Shown: positions 11,024-22,060, numbered from the stretch's first letter. The stretch is 64,000 bases of DNA from Arbacia lixula (GCA_963669155.1 OZ022593.1:19821683-19885682), one strand, 5' to 3'. Notes: a model not told the origin generated them from the letters alone. A program made the numbers and translations.

Positions 11024-14000
11024 TATGCCGGTTTGAGCCCTATATTCAAACTGCAACAGTAAGACTGAATCAAAAAGTTCCGACATGGGACCTATATGGA
11101 GGTAAAGAGCAACTATTCAGCTTTGACCTCATACTATTTATTAGTTAGTTAAAGTGTCATGCGATGGGTTTAGAAGCCCTGACATTTTTGGAAGAGTTAT
11201 GGCCATTTTCGGTAAATCCTACGCATGCGGTGCGTAATATGCCGGTTTGAGCCCTGAATTCAAACTGCAACAGTAAGACTGAATCAAAAAGTTCCGACAT
11301 GGGACCTATATGGGGGTATAGAACAACTATTCAGCTTTGACCTCATACTATTTATTAGTTAGTTAAAGTGTCATGCGATGGGTTTAAAAGCCCTGACATT
11401 TTTGGAAGAGTTATGGCCATTTTCGGTAAATCTGGTGAATACCGTGCGTAATATGTCGGTTTGAGCCCTATATTAAAACTGAAACAGTAAGACCCAATCA
11501 AAAAGTTCCGACATGGGACCTATTTGGGGGTAAAGAGCAACTATTCAGCTTTGACCTCATACTATTTATTAGTTAGTTAAAGTGTCATGCGATGGGTTTA
11601 AAAGCCCTAACATTTTTGGAAGAGTTATGGCCATTTTCGGTAAATCTGGTGAATACCGCGCGTTATATGCCGGTTTGAGCCTTCTATTCAAAGTGAAACA
11701 GTAAGACCCAATCAAAAAGTTCCGACATGGGACCTATATGGGGATAAAGAGCAACTATTCAGCTTTGACCTCATACTATTTATTAGTTAGTTAAAGTGTC
11801 ATGCGATAGGTTTAGAAGCCCCTACTTTTTTGGAAGAGTTATGGCCATTTTCGGTAAATCTGGTGAATACCGTGCGTAATATGCCGGTTTGAGCCCTATA
11901 TTCAAACTGCAACAGTAAGACTGAATCAAAAAGTTCCGACATAAGACCTATATGGGGGTAAAGAGCAACTATTCAGCTTTGACCTCATACTATTTATTAG
12001 TTAGTTAAAGTGTCATGCGATGGGTTTAAAAGCCCTAACATTTTTGGAAGAGTTATGGCCATTTTCGGTAAATCTGGTGAATACCGCGCGTTATATGCCG
12101 GTTTGAGCCCTCTATTCAAAGTGAAACAGTAAGACCCAATCAAAAAGTTCCGACATGGGACCTATATGGGGATAAAGAGCAACTATTCAGCTTTGACCTC
12201 ATACTATTTATTAGTTAGTTAAAGTGTCATGCGATAGGTTTAGAAGCCCCTACTTTTTTGGAAGAGTTATGGCCATTTTCGGTAAATCTGGTGAATACCG
12301 TGCGTAATATGCCGGTTTGAGCCCTATATTCAAACTGCAACAGTAAGACTGAATCAAAAAGTTCCGACATAAGACCTATATGGGGGTAAAGAGCAACTAT
12401 TCAGCTTTGACCTCATACTATTTATTAGTTAGTTAAAGTGTCATGCGATGGGTTTAAAAGCCCTAACATTTTTGGAAGAGTTATGGCCATTTTCGGTAAA
12501 TCTGGTGAATACCGCGCGTTATATGCCGGTTTGAGCCCTCTATTCAAAGTGAAACAGTAAGACCCAATCAAAAAGTTCCGACATGGGACCTATATGGGGA
12601 TAAAGAGCAACTATTCAGCTTTGACCTCATACTATTTATTAGTTAGTTAAAGTGTCATGCGATAGGTTTAGAAGCCCCTACTTTTTTGGAAGAGTTATGG
12701 CCATTTTCGGTAAATCTTGTGAATACCGTGCGTAATATGCCGGTTTGAGCCCTCTATTCAAAGTGAAACAGTAAGACTGAATCAAAAAGTTCCGACATGG
12801 GACCTATATGGGGATAAAGAGCAATTATTCAGCTTTGACCTCATACTATTTATTAGATAGTTAAAGTGTCATGCGATAGGTTTAGAAGCCCCTACTTTTT
12901 TGGAAGAGTTATGGCCATTTTCGGTAAATCCTACGCATGCGGTGCGTAATATGCCGGTTTGAGCCCTGAATTCAAACTGCAACAGTAAGACTGAATCAAA
13001 AAGTTCCGACATGGGACCTATATGGGGGTATAGAGCAACTATTCAGCTTTGACCTCATACTATTTATTAGTTAGTTAAAGTGTCATGCGATGGGTTTAAA
13101 AGCCCTGACATTTTTGGAAGAGTTATGGCCATTTTCGGTAAATCTGGTGAATACCGCGCGTTATATGCCGGTTTGAGCCCTCTATTCAAAGTGAAACAGT
13201 AAGAGTGAATCAAAAAGTTCCGACATGGGACCTATATGGGGATAAAGAGCAACTATTCAGCTTTGACCTCATACTATTTATTAGTTAGTTAAAGTGTCAT
13301 GCGATAGGTTTAGAAGCCCCTACTTTTTTGGAAGAGTTATGGCCATTTTCGGTAAATCCTACGCATGCGGTGCGTAATATGCCGGTTTGAGCCCTGAATT
13401 CAAACTGCAACAGTAAGACTGAATCAAAAAGTTCCGACATGGGACCTATATGGGGGTATAGAGCAACTATTCAGCTTTGACCTCATACTATTTATTAGTT
13501 AGTTAAAGTGTCATGCGATGGGTTTAAAAGCCCTGACATTTTTGGAAGAGTTATGGCCATTTTCGGTAAATCTGGTGAATACCGTGCGTAATATGCCGGT
13601 TTGAGCCCTATATTCAAACTGCAACAGTAAGACTGAATCAAAAAGTTCCGACATGGGACCTATATGGGGATAAAGAGCAACTATTCAGCTTTGACCTCAT
13701 ACTATTTATTAGTTAGTTAAAGTGCCATGCGATAGGTTTAGAAGCCCCTACTTTTTTGGAAGAGTTATGGCAATTTTCGGCAAATCTGGTGAATGCTGTG
13801 CGTAATTCAAACTGCAACAGTAAGATTAAATTAAAAAGTTCCGACATGGGACTTATATGGGGGTAAAGAGCAACTATTCAGCTTTTACCTCATATAAATC
13901 ATGAGCTAGTTAAAGTGTCATGTGATAGTTTTTAAGGCCCCTACATTTATTAAAGAGTTACGGCCATTTTCGGTAAATTCAAAAATTCAAACTGCAACAG

Positions 14001-14700
14001 TAAGATTGAATCAAAAAGTTCCGACATGGGACCTATATGGGGGTAAAGAGCAACTATTTAGCTTTGACTTCATACTATTTATTAGTTAGTTAAAGTGTCA
14101 TGCGATAGTTTTTAAAGCCCCTACATTTTTGGAAGAGTTATGGCCATTTTCGGTAAATCTTGTGAATGCCGTGCGTAATTCAAACTGCAACAGTAAGATT
14201 AAATCAAAAAGTTCCGACATGGGACTTATATGGGGGTAAAGAGCAACTATTCAGCTTTTACCTCATATAAAGCATGAGCTAGTTAAAGTGTTATGCGATA
14301 GTTTTTAAAGCCCCTACATTTTTGGAAGAATTACACGTGTTGCCATTGTCCTTTTATATGTCGCGCGTAAATTGGCCCGGTATACTTGCGAAGACCGTGC
14401 GTAATATGGCGGTATGAGCCCTGGGTTCAAACTGAAGTAATAAGACCCAATAACAAAGTTCCAACATGCCACCTATATGAGAGTAAAGAGTAAATGTTCA
14501 GCTTTCATTTGATATCAGTTGTACATTAGTGAAAGTGTCATTTGATAGTTTTTACAGCCTCGACATCTTTCAAAATGTGGGTCAAATTTACGAACATGCA
14601 CGTCCTACGAATTCCGTGCGTAAATAGACCATTACGCAGGTATCAAATTTGGAACTGTAAGATCTTAACAAAACGTTCTGGCAAGTGATCTATATCAAAA
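11010..14700 (-). repeat. Right foldback arm: about 17 tandem 214-bp units
   Basis: The landmark CCGACA recurs at 11080, 11294, 11508, 11722, 11936, 12150, 12364, 12578, 12792, 13006, 13220, 13434 and 13648, always 214 bases apart. These are followed by about five shorter, diverged units to about 14700. This array is the reverse complement of the left arm but about twice as long. Units at 11722/12150/12578 and at 11936/12364 are nearly identical pairs, giving a 428-bp higher-order period. Confidence 0.95.
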
Positions 14701-14853
14701 TAAAGAGGAAATCCTAAGCTTTCATCTTATATAATTGTTATTCTTTTTACATGCCGTACGATTATCTTACAATCACTTTTATCTCCTTACAGAGATCGTG
14801 AAAATATTTTTTTTCTTTTGTGTTTGACCCTTCGGACACCATAATCCCCCCTT

Positions 14854-14889
14854 ATTGGTCGCGGCTCATTTGCATACTATTGGTCGCCA
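14854..14889 (-). promoter_or_regulatory. Two CCAAT boxes around an octamer at the right foldback end
   Basis: Read on the minus strand, this stretch is GGCGACCAATA, then ATGCAAAT (octamer; ATTTGCAT at 14868-14875), then GCGACCAATAAG. Paired CCAAT boxes plus an octamer are a classical enhancer/promoter arrangement, known for example from sea-urchin H2B genes. Here the stretch is also the subterminal inverted repeat of the foldback element, or U3 of the adjacent gag-bearing element. Function is inferred. Confidence 0.3.
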
Positions 14890-15028
14890 GTTTCAAGGAG
14901 CGCCGTTATTACCATGGAAACACGTTAGTACCCAGTAAACGGCTGAACTGTAAATCACTGCCTAGCGTATGTTGGTAGTCCTGGATGGATGACTGAACTT
15001 GAACGAGGTATGGTCTGAGATATGACAC

Positions 15029-15046
15029 TGGCGACGAGCATGGGAT
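15029..15046 (+). other. Possible primer-binding site of a Ty3-type element
   Basis: TGGCGACGAGCATGGGAT follows a TATGACAC stretch and lies 183 bases before the gag-like start. Its TGG...GGGAT layout resembles the leucine-tRNA primer sites of many Ty3/gypsy elements, with mismatches. If correct, the preceding DNA to about 14820 would be a 5' LTR that overlaps the foldback end. Confidence 0.25.
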
Positions 15047-15228
15047 CGTCCAGGATAATGTACCAGCTTGAAAAACGAGAAATTTCAGGGAGAAACACGA
15101 CGACGTATAGGTTCATTTCATGCGAGGATTGACTGGCAGTCCCACGTACTCGATTCGCGGTTATAACTGATGCATTATTTCGGACACGTTCACGGGTACG
15201 ACGCCTGCATGCACGGAGACGAGTCACG

Positions 15229-15795
15229 ATGGCTTCAGCATCACCACGGTCAGTACTATTTGAGGAGTTCGACAAAGACGGAGATATCGAAGCATATTTG
15301 GACAGGCTTGACCAATATTTCATTGCTTTGGATATCACAACTGAAGCCAAGCACGAAGGTAAACGCAAAGCTATTCTCCTGAGCAGTATTGGTAGTGACA
15401 CATACAAAACGATAAGAGACTTGTCATTCCCAAACAAACCAAGTGACACAACGTACGTTAAACTGTGTGAGACTTTGAGGGGACATTTTCGCCCAAAGCG
15501 TCTGGTAGTGTCTGAAAGGTTCAAGTTTCACAACGCCAAACAGGCACAGGGACAAACGATATCCAGTTACGTCTCACATTTGAAAAAGCTTGCCTCTTCA
15601 TGTGAATTTACAGGTGGAGCACTGGAGGAAGCTCTACGCCTACGGGATCGCTTCATTGCGGGTCTGCACTCGAGCTCTACGCAGAAGAAGCTTTTGACCA
15701 AGAACTACACTTTCAAAGAAGCGGTAGAATCAGCTTTGGCAGAAGAAGCAGCATCGACTAACTCCCTGCACGTACCTTCAAGTTATTTTCCCTAG
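15229..15795 (+). pseudogene. gag: Ty3/gypsy-type gag fragment
   Basis: A 188-residue open frame starts MASASPRSVLFEEFDKDGD. It has the retrotransposon-gag pattern: an early YLDRLDQYFIA segment, then GSDTYKTIRDL, a CETLRGHF block, SSYVSHLKKLA and LRDRFIAGL. This is the capsid-like part of Ty3/gypsy gag. The frame stops at 15795 inside CT-rich simple sequence, and no zinc knuckle, protease or polymerase follows, so the element is truncated. It sits just outside the right end of the foldback element. Confidence 0.75.
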
Positions 15796-16412
15796 CTGGC
15801 CTCATCCAGTCCTCCTCTCTGATCTCTCCACCTCAATCGCTGCACCTTTCACATCAATTGCTCCCAACCCCCTCCTCTCTCAAGCCCCTCCCTTTCCAGG
15901 CAACTTCTTCCCTTCCTATAAGTTCATCACTCTCCACTTCAGATGTCTGCACCTTCAAGTTACTTCTCTCCCCCTTTCCTTTATCTCTCCACATCCTCAC
16001 TGCACCTTCCTCATTTCTCTTTCCATCTCCCTCTTCTCGATCTTTCCAGGCACCTCCATCTCTTCTTTATTCACAGCTCCACTTAAACTGTCTGCACTAC
16101 AAGTTATGTCTCTTCACCTTCCATCTCTCCCCACTCGTCTCATTTCCCTCACTTCCCTGTCCAGTTTCTTCCCTTCTTTCTCTAACTCTCTCTCCCTCCA
16201 ACTCCCTGCACCTTCACTGGCTCGTCTCCCCCTTCTCTTTATCTCTCCACGTCCTCTTTTCACCTTTCTCATTTCTCTCTCCGTCTCCCTCCCATATATT
16301 TTTCATTTCTCTTAAACAGCTTCCAAATTTTCCTTCCCATTCTCTCTCTCCATCTCGATCCTCCCTCATCTTCATTCCAGGGTGCAAAATAATCACACAC
16401 ACACACACACAA
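15796..16412. repeat. CT-rich low-complexity tract ending in (CA)n
   Basis: About 590 bases of imperfect CTCTCC/TTC-rich sequence, then a CA run near 16393-16412. Ser/Leu/Pro-rich frames here are by-products of composition. Confidence 0.8.
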
Positions 16413-17355
16413 AACAGTATAATGTATACATTTTCATAAATTTATATATTTTTTAATCAAAACATTTTTTTGGATCTGACACATATAGCGAAACATACAT
16501 CATAGACTTATATTCTACTTCTACAGGCATAAATATTTGAAAATATTACATGTCTGCTGAAAAGTAAATAATGTAGCATGACATATGATCAAATCACGAC
16601 CTGATCAACATATCAGCTAGCTGTTATTACCAAAACACATCAAATCATTCATACATGTACCGGCATTACAAGTATTTTCCTCTTCGTATGCATATCAAAT
16701 AATCTTTCTTTCTTTCTTTCGTTTATTTCCACAACTTGAATTTAAAAAACAATACAATCAATGCAAGAGATATCACAAAAATACAAGAAGATATCACAAA
16801 AATACAAGAAATACAGTAACGGAGGTACATGTAATACATTATATCAAAATAATATCAAAAAAAAATATCAAAACATTATATCAAAATTATATCAAATAAT
16901 GTTTAGCATCACTGGTTAGATTACTATATGGTTTATCTATCAGCTAGCTAAATTGACTGAAAGATACTAAATTTTGTATACATATATTAAATACAAGTAT
17001 TTTTTAGCACCAAAATAATCTATGGAAGACTTGACCTTACTCTCATGTAAATACATGTATTGCTATCCTAACACACACTTCATTTTCAAGTACACTGTAC
17101 GTCTCTTAATTCATACATAATTTAATACATGTACATGTAAAACCAACGATGATTAATAACATTACCATTTTTTATACATCTGTGTAAGCTTCATATATCT
17201 TGTTTCTTGGTTAAGAATCAGGCTCAGCTGAGTGAAAAGAATAGCATTGCATACTCTTTAATATGTAGTATTGCATTTCACTATTCACTTCTCCAAACCC
17301 TTCTCTCTAAGCTCTATTTCAATTGCAAGGGAACTCTGCACACAAAAAAGATGCT
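16413..17355. other. AT-rich intergenic DNA
   Basis: No gene or clear element seen. There is a CTTT run near 16704-16722 and a short ATATCAAAA repeat near 16840-16900. Confidence 0.5.
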
Positions 17356-17522
17356 GGGGGGTGTTTCACCAAGCTATTCGTAAGTTACAAACAACTTTCC
17401 GAACGACTGTTTATCCCTTCTTGTACTAAATGTGATATCACACTTTGTTCATTGAGAATCTGATTTAGCACAAGAAGGGATCACCAGTTTGTAACTTACG
17501 AACAGCTTGGTGAAACACCCCC
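17356..17522. mobile_element. MITE-like hairpin element, about 167 bp
   Basis: The ends match as inverted repeats: GGGGGTGTTTCACCAAGCT then A/G then TTCGTAAGTTACAAAC on the left, and its complement on the right, about 36 bp with one mismatch. An inner inverted match (ATCCCTTCTTGT, CTAAAT, TGTGATATCAC) extends the palindrome. No coding capacity. Confidence 0.8.
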
Positions 17523-18117
17523 TTCCCCACCCCCTGTATAATTATCAAAGACAGAGCACTAACTATTAGTTTAGGAAATATCACAGTATTCATGTATTGA
17601 CATAGTATCAAAATTACTAAATGGCTACGAAGAGTATTTCACTTGTTTTTTTTTGCTTCCATGTCTTTTTGTCTTTGTCTTTCCCTGCTCCTATGCAAAA
17701 CAACCATCAATCAAATCGGATACTCTTTAGGTCACCCAACATAATAATGCTTTCAAAACAGAAACACATAGAAGATCAACAACAACTCCACAAAATCAGA
17801 TCAGAAACAAGGAAGCCATTGACAAATAAAGGTTTGAGTTAGCGGTGTCATAGGTGAGTATAAGTTACATCAAACCCTCTACATTCAGGAAACCAAAGAG
17901 CTCACCACAGATGTGTAAGTCCAGTGTTACGACCCCTTCCCAACCATCTTGCCAAGAGATCTTGCCAATTTCATATTTTCATGCATCTTCATTACATTAT
18001 TTGTATTCACCATGATAACAGCAAACATAAAGCTGCACATTTTCACTTTCCACCAATTCCAACTTTCCTTTCAAGAAATCAGCAACCCTTTGCGTGCAAC
18101 CTTGTGATTTGATTCCA

Positions 18118-18175
18118 TTTATTTTTGATGACACTGACATGGTTGATACTTTGATTCAAATGCACCCAGTTTATT
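18118..18175 (-). terminator. Candidate serpin poly(A) signals
   Basis: Minus-strand AATAAA hexamers at 18118-18123 and 18170-18175, about 530-590 bases downstream of the serpin stop. If used, the hairpin at 18421-18621 would lie in the serpin 3' UTR. Confidence 0.35.
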
Positions 18176-18420
18176 GAGCTTTTTCATCAAAAAGTTTTTC
18201 CATATTGATATGTAACAGTACTAACACACATTCTACTTCTTGTTACCACACAAAAAAATATTGGATAGCGTAATGTAGATCTGACTTTCATGTATGGACA
18301 TGATGAAAAGAAATATTCATTATCAATGCATCTTCAAATTTCAATATGTTCTACAAAGCTCACTTCTGAGTCTGTACAGCAAAACTCTGAATAGAAAGGG
18401 CAAGTGGCGTAAGCTTTCCG

Positions 18421-18621
18421 GTACACTTCAGCTCAAAGGAATTGGCATAGGGAAAGGGAAAGGGAAGGACGGGCAGTTTTAAACCGTTGTATATTTTGTC
18501 CAGTTCAGCATGAAACAGGATGCTTGTTTCATGCTGAACTGGACAAAATATACAGCGGTTTAAAACTGCGGCTCCTTCCCTTTCCCTTTCCCTATGCCAA
18601 TTCCTTTGAGCTGGAGTGTAC
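18421..18621. repeat. 201-bp near-perfect hairpin in the serpin 3' flank
   Basis: Arms of 97 bases (18421-18517 and 18525-18621) pair without gaps around a 7-base loop (GGATGCT). I count five mismatches, three of them clustered at 18470-18474 and one a potential G-U pair. The arms include GGAAAGGGAAAGGGAAGGA and its complement. It lies 83-283 bases past the serpin stop codon. It could be a MITE or a transcribed inverted duplication. Confidence 0.9.
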
Positions 18622-18703
18622 ATGTATACACAAACGAAAAAGATTAACCAAAAAAAATCTGTAAGTACTGTAGACTGTAGGCACTTAGTTTATGAGGAGC
18701 ACA

Positions 18704-19864
18704 TTATGATGGGTCCAAAACCCGACCCATGAACAAAATGGAGTTACTTGGCCTATGGCGAATCAGGAAGAGGAATGGGTGATCCGCTTGGAAGAGGATA
18801 GGATTTTCTGGAGGTGGACTGGCACATCTAATCATCATGACGTCAGTTGCTGCGGCCGCTTCAGTACCCTCCTCGTTAACGTCAACAAAGGCTTTGTGAA
18901 TCACTGCGGAAACAAATAGGTCTCTGCTTCCGGAGATTCCTTCAAAATCAGCTAACCCCCCATCAAAGGCGTCTGGCATCCCCATGTGGGTCAAAGTCTC
19001 CTTGAGCCGAAAAGTGGCTTCCAGTTTAAATTTTGGCAGCACGATGTTCACTTTCCTTTCCCTCACCAGCTGGGAGTCCCATGTTTCCAGGATCTCACCA
19101 CAGAGCTTAGACTCCAGCTCAGGGAGTCCATCATCTTTTGTAGGGAGGGCAATCAACATGCTGAGGTTTCTACCTTGATAAGGCAACTCAAGCACAAGGC
19201 AATCATTGGTAGAGTCTTGAACCAGAGGAAACTGTCCAAACTGCCTCATGAAATCTCCCTTCACTGTTTTTCTGTCATCAGTTACTTTAAAGATGTCCTT
19301 TGATGTTTCACTCTCACTAAACTTTGAGGCCCAGTTTCCTTTGAAGTAGATGGCATTGATCAAGACAAGTGTTGTGTGTGAACCAAGAATTCCGGCAGGG
19401 ATGAGGTCTTTGATTTTTCCAGCTGTTTGTTCCGAGACCCAGTCGTTGATGGTCTTTCTGATTTCAGGAGGCGCAAAATCTTCAACAGGATGGATAGATG
19501 AACCGTAATACTTCCCAGTTCCTTCAGTAAAGGATTGCACGAACTTAAAGTCAGATTTGCCGTAGAGCTTGTTGGCAGACCTGAGCTGGTAGCCTGGATT
19601 GGGTGTGTATAGAAGCTGATTGAGATCCAGGAAAGCTTTGTGGACTTGGTCATTTCCCACTTGGCTGAACCCAAAGACATCGGCAATTTGCTTTGCAGTA
19701 TTTCCACTCGCTCCGAGATAGGTCATGGCTAGAGCTGTAGAAATGCTGAGCGGGGAGAAGAAGAGGTTCTTGCCCTTTTGTTCATTTCGAATGGTCCCAT
19801 AGAGTTTAACACCAAAGCCGTTGTTAGCGTGTGCAAGTTCAGTGCTATGCTTTGAAGAAGCCAT
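18704..19864 (-). CDS. Serpin, clade-B-like intracellular serine/cysteine protease inhibitor
   Basis: A single open frame of 386 residues from ATG at 19864 (MASSKHSTELAHAN) to the stop at 18704. The frame continues upstream, but this Met fits the usual serpin start and an AG acceptor lies just before it, so the 5' UTR is probably spliced. Serpin landmarks in order: FFSPLSIS, NKLYGK, INDWVSEQTAGKIKDL, LINAIYFKGNWASKF, LPYQGRNLSM, then the hinge EEGTEAAAAT at residues 331-340 and the C-terminal HPFLFLIRH...FMGRVLDPS. The small-residue hinge indicates an inhibitory serpin. Counting from Gly as P15 puts Cys347 at P1 and Arg346 at P2. There is no signal peptide, and the length fits ovalbumin-type intracellular serpins. 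The target protease is unknown; a P2-P1 Arg-Cys pair could give trypsin-like or papain-like specificity. Confidence 0.93.
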   Translation of the reverse strand: MASSKHSTELAHANNGFGVKLYGTIRNEQKGKNLFFSPLSISTALAMTYLGASGNTAKQIADVFGFSQVGNDQVHKAFLDLNQLLYTPNPGYQLRSANKLYGKSDFKFVQSFTEGTGKYYGSSIHPVEDFAPPEIRKTINDWVSEQTAGKIKDLIPAGILGSHTTLVLINAIYFKGNWASKFSESETSKDIFKVTDDRKTVKGDFMRQFGQFPLVQDSTNDCLVLELPYQGRNLSMLIALPTKDDGLPELESKLCGEILETWDSQLVRERKVNIVLPKFKLEATFRLKETLTHMGMPDAFDGGLADFEGISGSRDLFVSAVIHKAFVDVNEEGTEAAAATDVMMIRCASPPPENPILFQADHPFLFLIRHRPSNSILFMGRVLDPS

Positions 19865-21258
19865 ATTTGTTTTCTGCATACATGTAAATGTAGAAAAAGA
19901 GAGAAATAAAGATAAGAATTGTAAGAAAAAATGGGGATGTATGAGGAACGTCAAGTAAAATGCATTACAGAGAAGTGACAAGAATTTTTTTTCTTCACAA
20001 AAATAAATGGTTTTTGAAAGTTTCAAAGTCAAGAGGGATGAGTATTTGTTAAACGGTGCTCACTCAACCAGAACAATGGGTTAATTGTTGGGATAGGTAT
20101 AGTGCATCGAGAGATGAATGATAAACAATGAAAGGAAATGAATTGTGTACCAGAAATGGAATTCATTAAAAATGCATGGCAAGCCAATGATGGCAGAATC
20201 CTCAAGTTACCCTTGTGACTTCTGAAAAGTTTTGTTTTTGCCTTTAAAATTTGCCCATCACTCATGCATGACTAATTGGATCAATGTGCCTTTCACACAG
20301 AAGTTAATCAATAAGTTAAAGAAACCTGTAAAATAATTTTGCCCAAAACTTCTTTGATTATTGGGGGGGGGGGGGGGGGGGACTTACTTTTTTGTTGTGT
20401 TCATATACTGTATACAGAGCGTATAAAAAGGTAATATATGTTCAGATGATAATTCAAAAAGCATGTTTTCAAAGTAACTAGATATACATGTATGCATACA
20501 ATATAGACATTCAGATGCTAGAAGTTTTCACACTTATTTTAGATATGAAGTGCAACAAAAGTTAACATATTTCAATTGGTATGTTTCCCAAATCAGTAAT
20601 ATCACGCATCGATGAGTTCTTTGTCTTTGGAGATGACAGGTGCAAAACCCTTTTGGCAACTTTGGGCTAATGAATGAATTCCACAAGCACACAGCTAGTT
20701 TTCATCAGAAATGTGTGTTGATTCAGCTCAGGCTGATGGTTTCATTGATCACACATGAATGAATACATTGTTTACAACGGATCGACTACATGACCCATTC
20801 TTGGAAAGGGTAGTTTCACTAAATCCCAAAGTAGAATGGTATCCTAGCCCAAGTACCTTGACTTGACACCTTGTGATTCCTTCATGTGGGAACACTGAAT
20901 TAAACTAAATACATGTAATAAGTGAGACTCAAGTCAATGCCCCGCATAAACGGGGCCAACGAGGAAGTGCCTCGATCGCAACTGAAGTTACGTGCTCGGA
21001 CATTTTCCGGTAACTATCATAAAATTAGTTCAGCCTAATAATTTGATTACTCATTATAACGGTGAAATTCTGCTGACCATTTCGGTTTTAATAGATTTAC
21101 TAATTACTTGCCTGCTTCTTTTTCCCTGGCTGTTTCTTGAATTGTTCGTACCGGACTGGCCGTATAGTATCTGAGCTGCGCATACGTACTACGTACACTT
21201 GTGTGCAGGACGGGAGTGGTATACGGACTAATATAAGTACTACACAGTACATGTACTG
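19865..21258. other. Serpin 5' flank and intergenic DNA
   Basis: No further coding exon recognised. Contains a poly(G) run near 20364-20381 and, near 20940, a small stem GCCCCG/CGGGGC. The serpin promoter and 5' UTR exon should lie here, but no specific motif can be defended. Confidence 0.4.
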
Positions 21259-21355
21259 ACTTGTCGGACGTTTTATCCGACAAACTGTTACAAGCTACTG
21301 AAATGCTTGCATCTTATTGGCCGAGAGCATACTTGTCGGATATTATCCGACAAGT
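21259..21355. repeat. Pair of TTGTCGGA...TCCGACAA palindromes
   Basis: Two short palindromes, 21259-21286 and 21331-21355. The second is a perfect 12-bp arm (ACTTGTCGGATA) around one central base. Probably the ends of a short inverted-repeat element. Confidence 0.6.
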
Positions 21356-21718
21356 CCTTCGATGAATTTCCCCCTGAATTTCGTAATGCCTATCTTTGGA
21401 AACTACGATGAGATTGCGACATGCCAGTTTTCACCGTCAACTCGGGGTTTCGTCGCGGCCTCGGAGTCGTGCACTGTGCTCGTGATAGCGGGGCTAGATC
21501 ATTAGTGGGAAGATCAGTGGGCTAGATTGGAGAGTGAAAATATTGGGTCACAGTAGTACGCCAACTCTGGGTCATTTTCTTTGTTTGAAGTTTAATTTGA
21601 GTATTTATCTACCGTAAGAGTAATTTCTGGGCATTTGAATATATTAAAACAACTAGAATACATATTTCCTAGTTCCCATTTCTTTTCAGGTACATGTGGC
21701 GTAGACTGCTTCGTACAC

Positions 21719-21763
21719 CTGGGGGGGGGGGGGGGGGGGGGGGGGGAAGGGGGGGGGGGGGAT
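21719..21763 (+). repeat. Poly(G) tract
   Basis: About 40 bases of nearly pure G, interrupted by AA, followed by GATGACCGGG. Any Gly- or Pro-rich frame here is compositional. Confidence 0.95.
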
Positions 21764-22060
21764 GACCGGGCTGCCAACGCTCGCTCGGGCGCGAAGCGAC
21801 CGAGCCGGTGTCACCGCGTCAGATGACTGCCGCGTCAGATGTCCAAATTTTTTATGGTGTCGCTGAAGAGACCCACAGATGGAAAAAAAGGCATCATGCT
21901 AACGCTATTGTTTGTAGATATCCGATGACTAGAAGACACCATAACAATTTTTTTATTTATCTCCTACATTCATTTTTGTATTGTATCCTCAAATGTTCGG
22001 ATGAATTTTACGCTGACCGTATTTCAGATTGACCTGGACATCTGACGCGGGATGAAGCAA
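21764..22060 (-). repeat. Dispersed repeat sharing the CTGACGCGG module with 41.3-41.4 kb
   Basis: CCGGTGTCACCGCGTCAGATGAC at 21804-21826 (given here in parts: GGTGTCACCGCGTCAG then ATGAC), with further CCGCGTCAGATG and CATCTGACGCGGG copies to about 22050. It matches, in reverse complement, the end of the tandem array at 41270-41420. So the two loci carry inverted copies of one repeat family. Confidence 0.6.

Larger units (their letters stand above)
5151..15027. mobile_element. Giant foldback-type element with 214-bp tandem-repeat arms
   Basis: Two arrays of the same 214-bp unit lie in opposite orientation (about 5640-7420 and about 11010-14700) around a 3.6-kb unique core that carries a spliced, PHD-finger-containing gene. 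Just outside the arrays, two copies of a GCGACCAATAAG-like 12-mer at 5291-5333 face inverted copies at 14854-14889. Weaker inverted similarity seems to continue to about 5151 and 15027, so the outer limits are approximate and I found no certain target-site duplication. Long inverted repeats built of tandem repeats are the hallmark of foldback transposons (Drosophila FB, sea-urchin TU elements). No transposase motif was recognised in the core. Confidence 0.65.

Noticed and set aside
5640-14700. CRISPR-like array
   Set aside because: Units are 214 bp with no unique spacers, and the DNA is eukaryotic. These are tandem satellite-type units.
15858-16439. Ser/Leu/Pro-rich open frames after gag
   Set aside because: CT-rich low-complexity DNA opens several frames at once, and none continues the gag.
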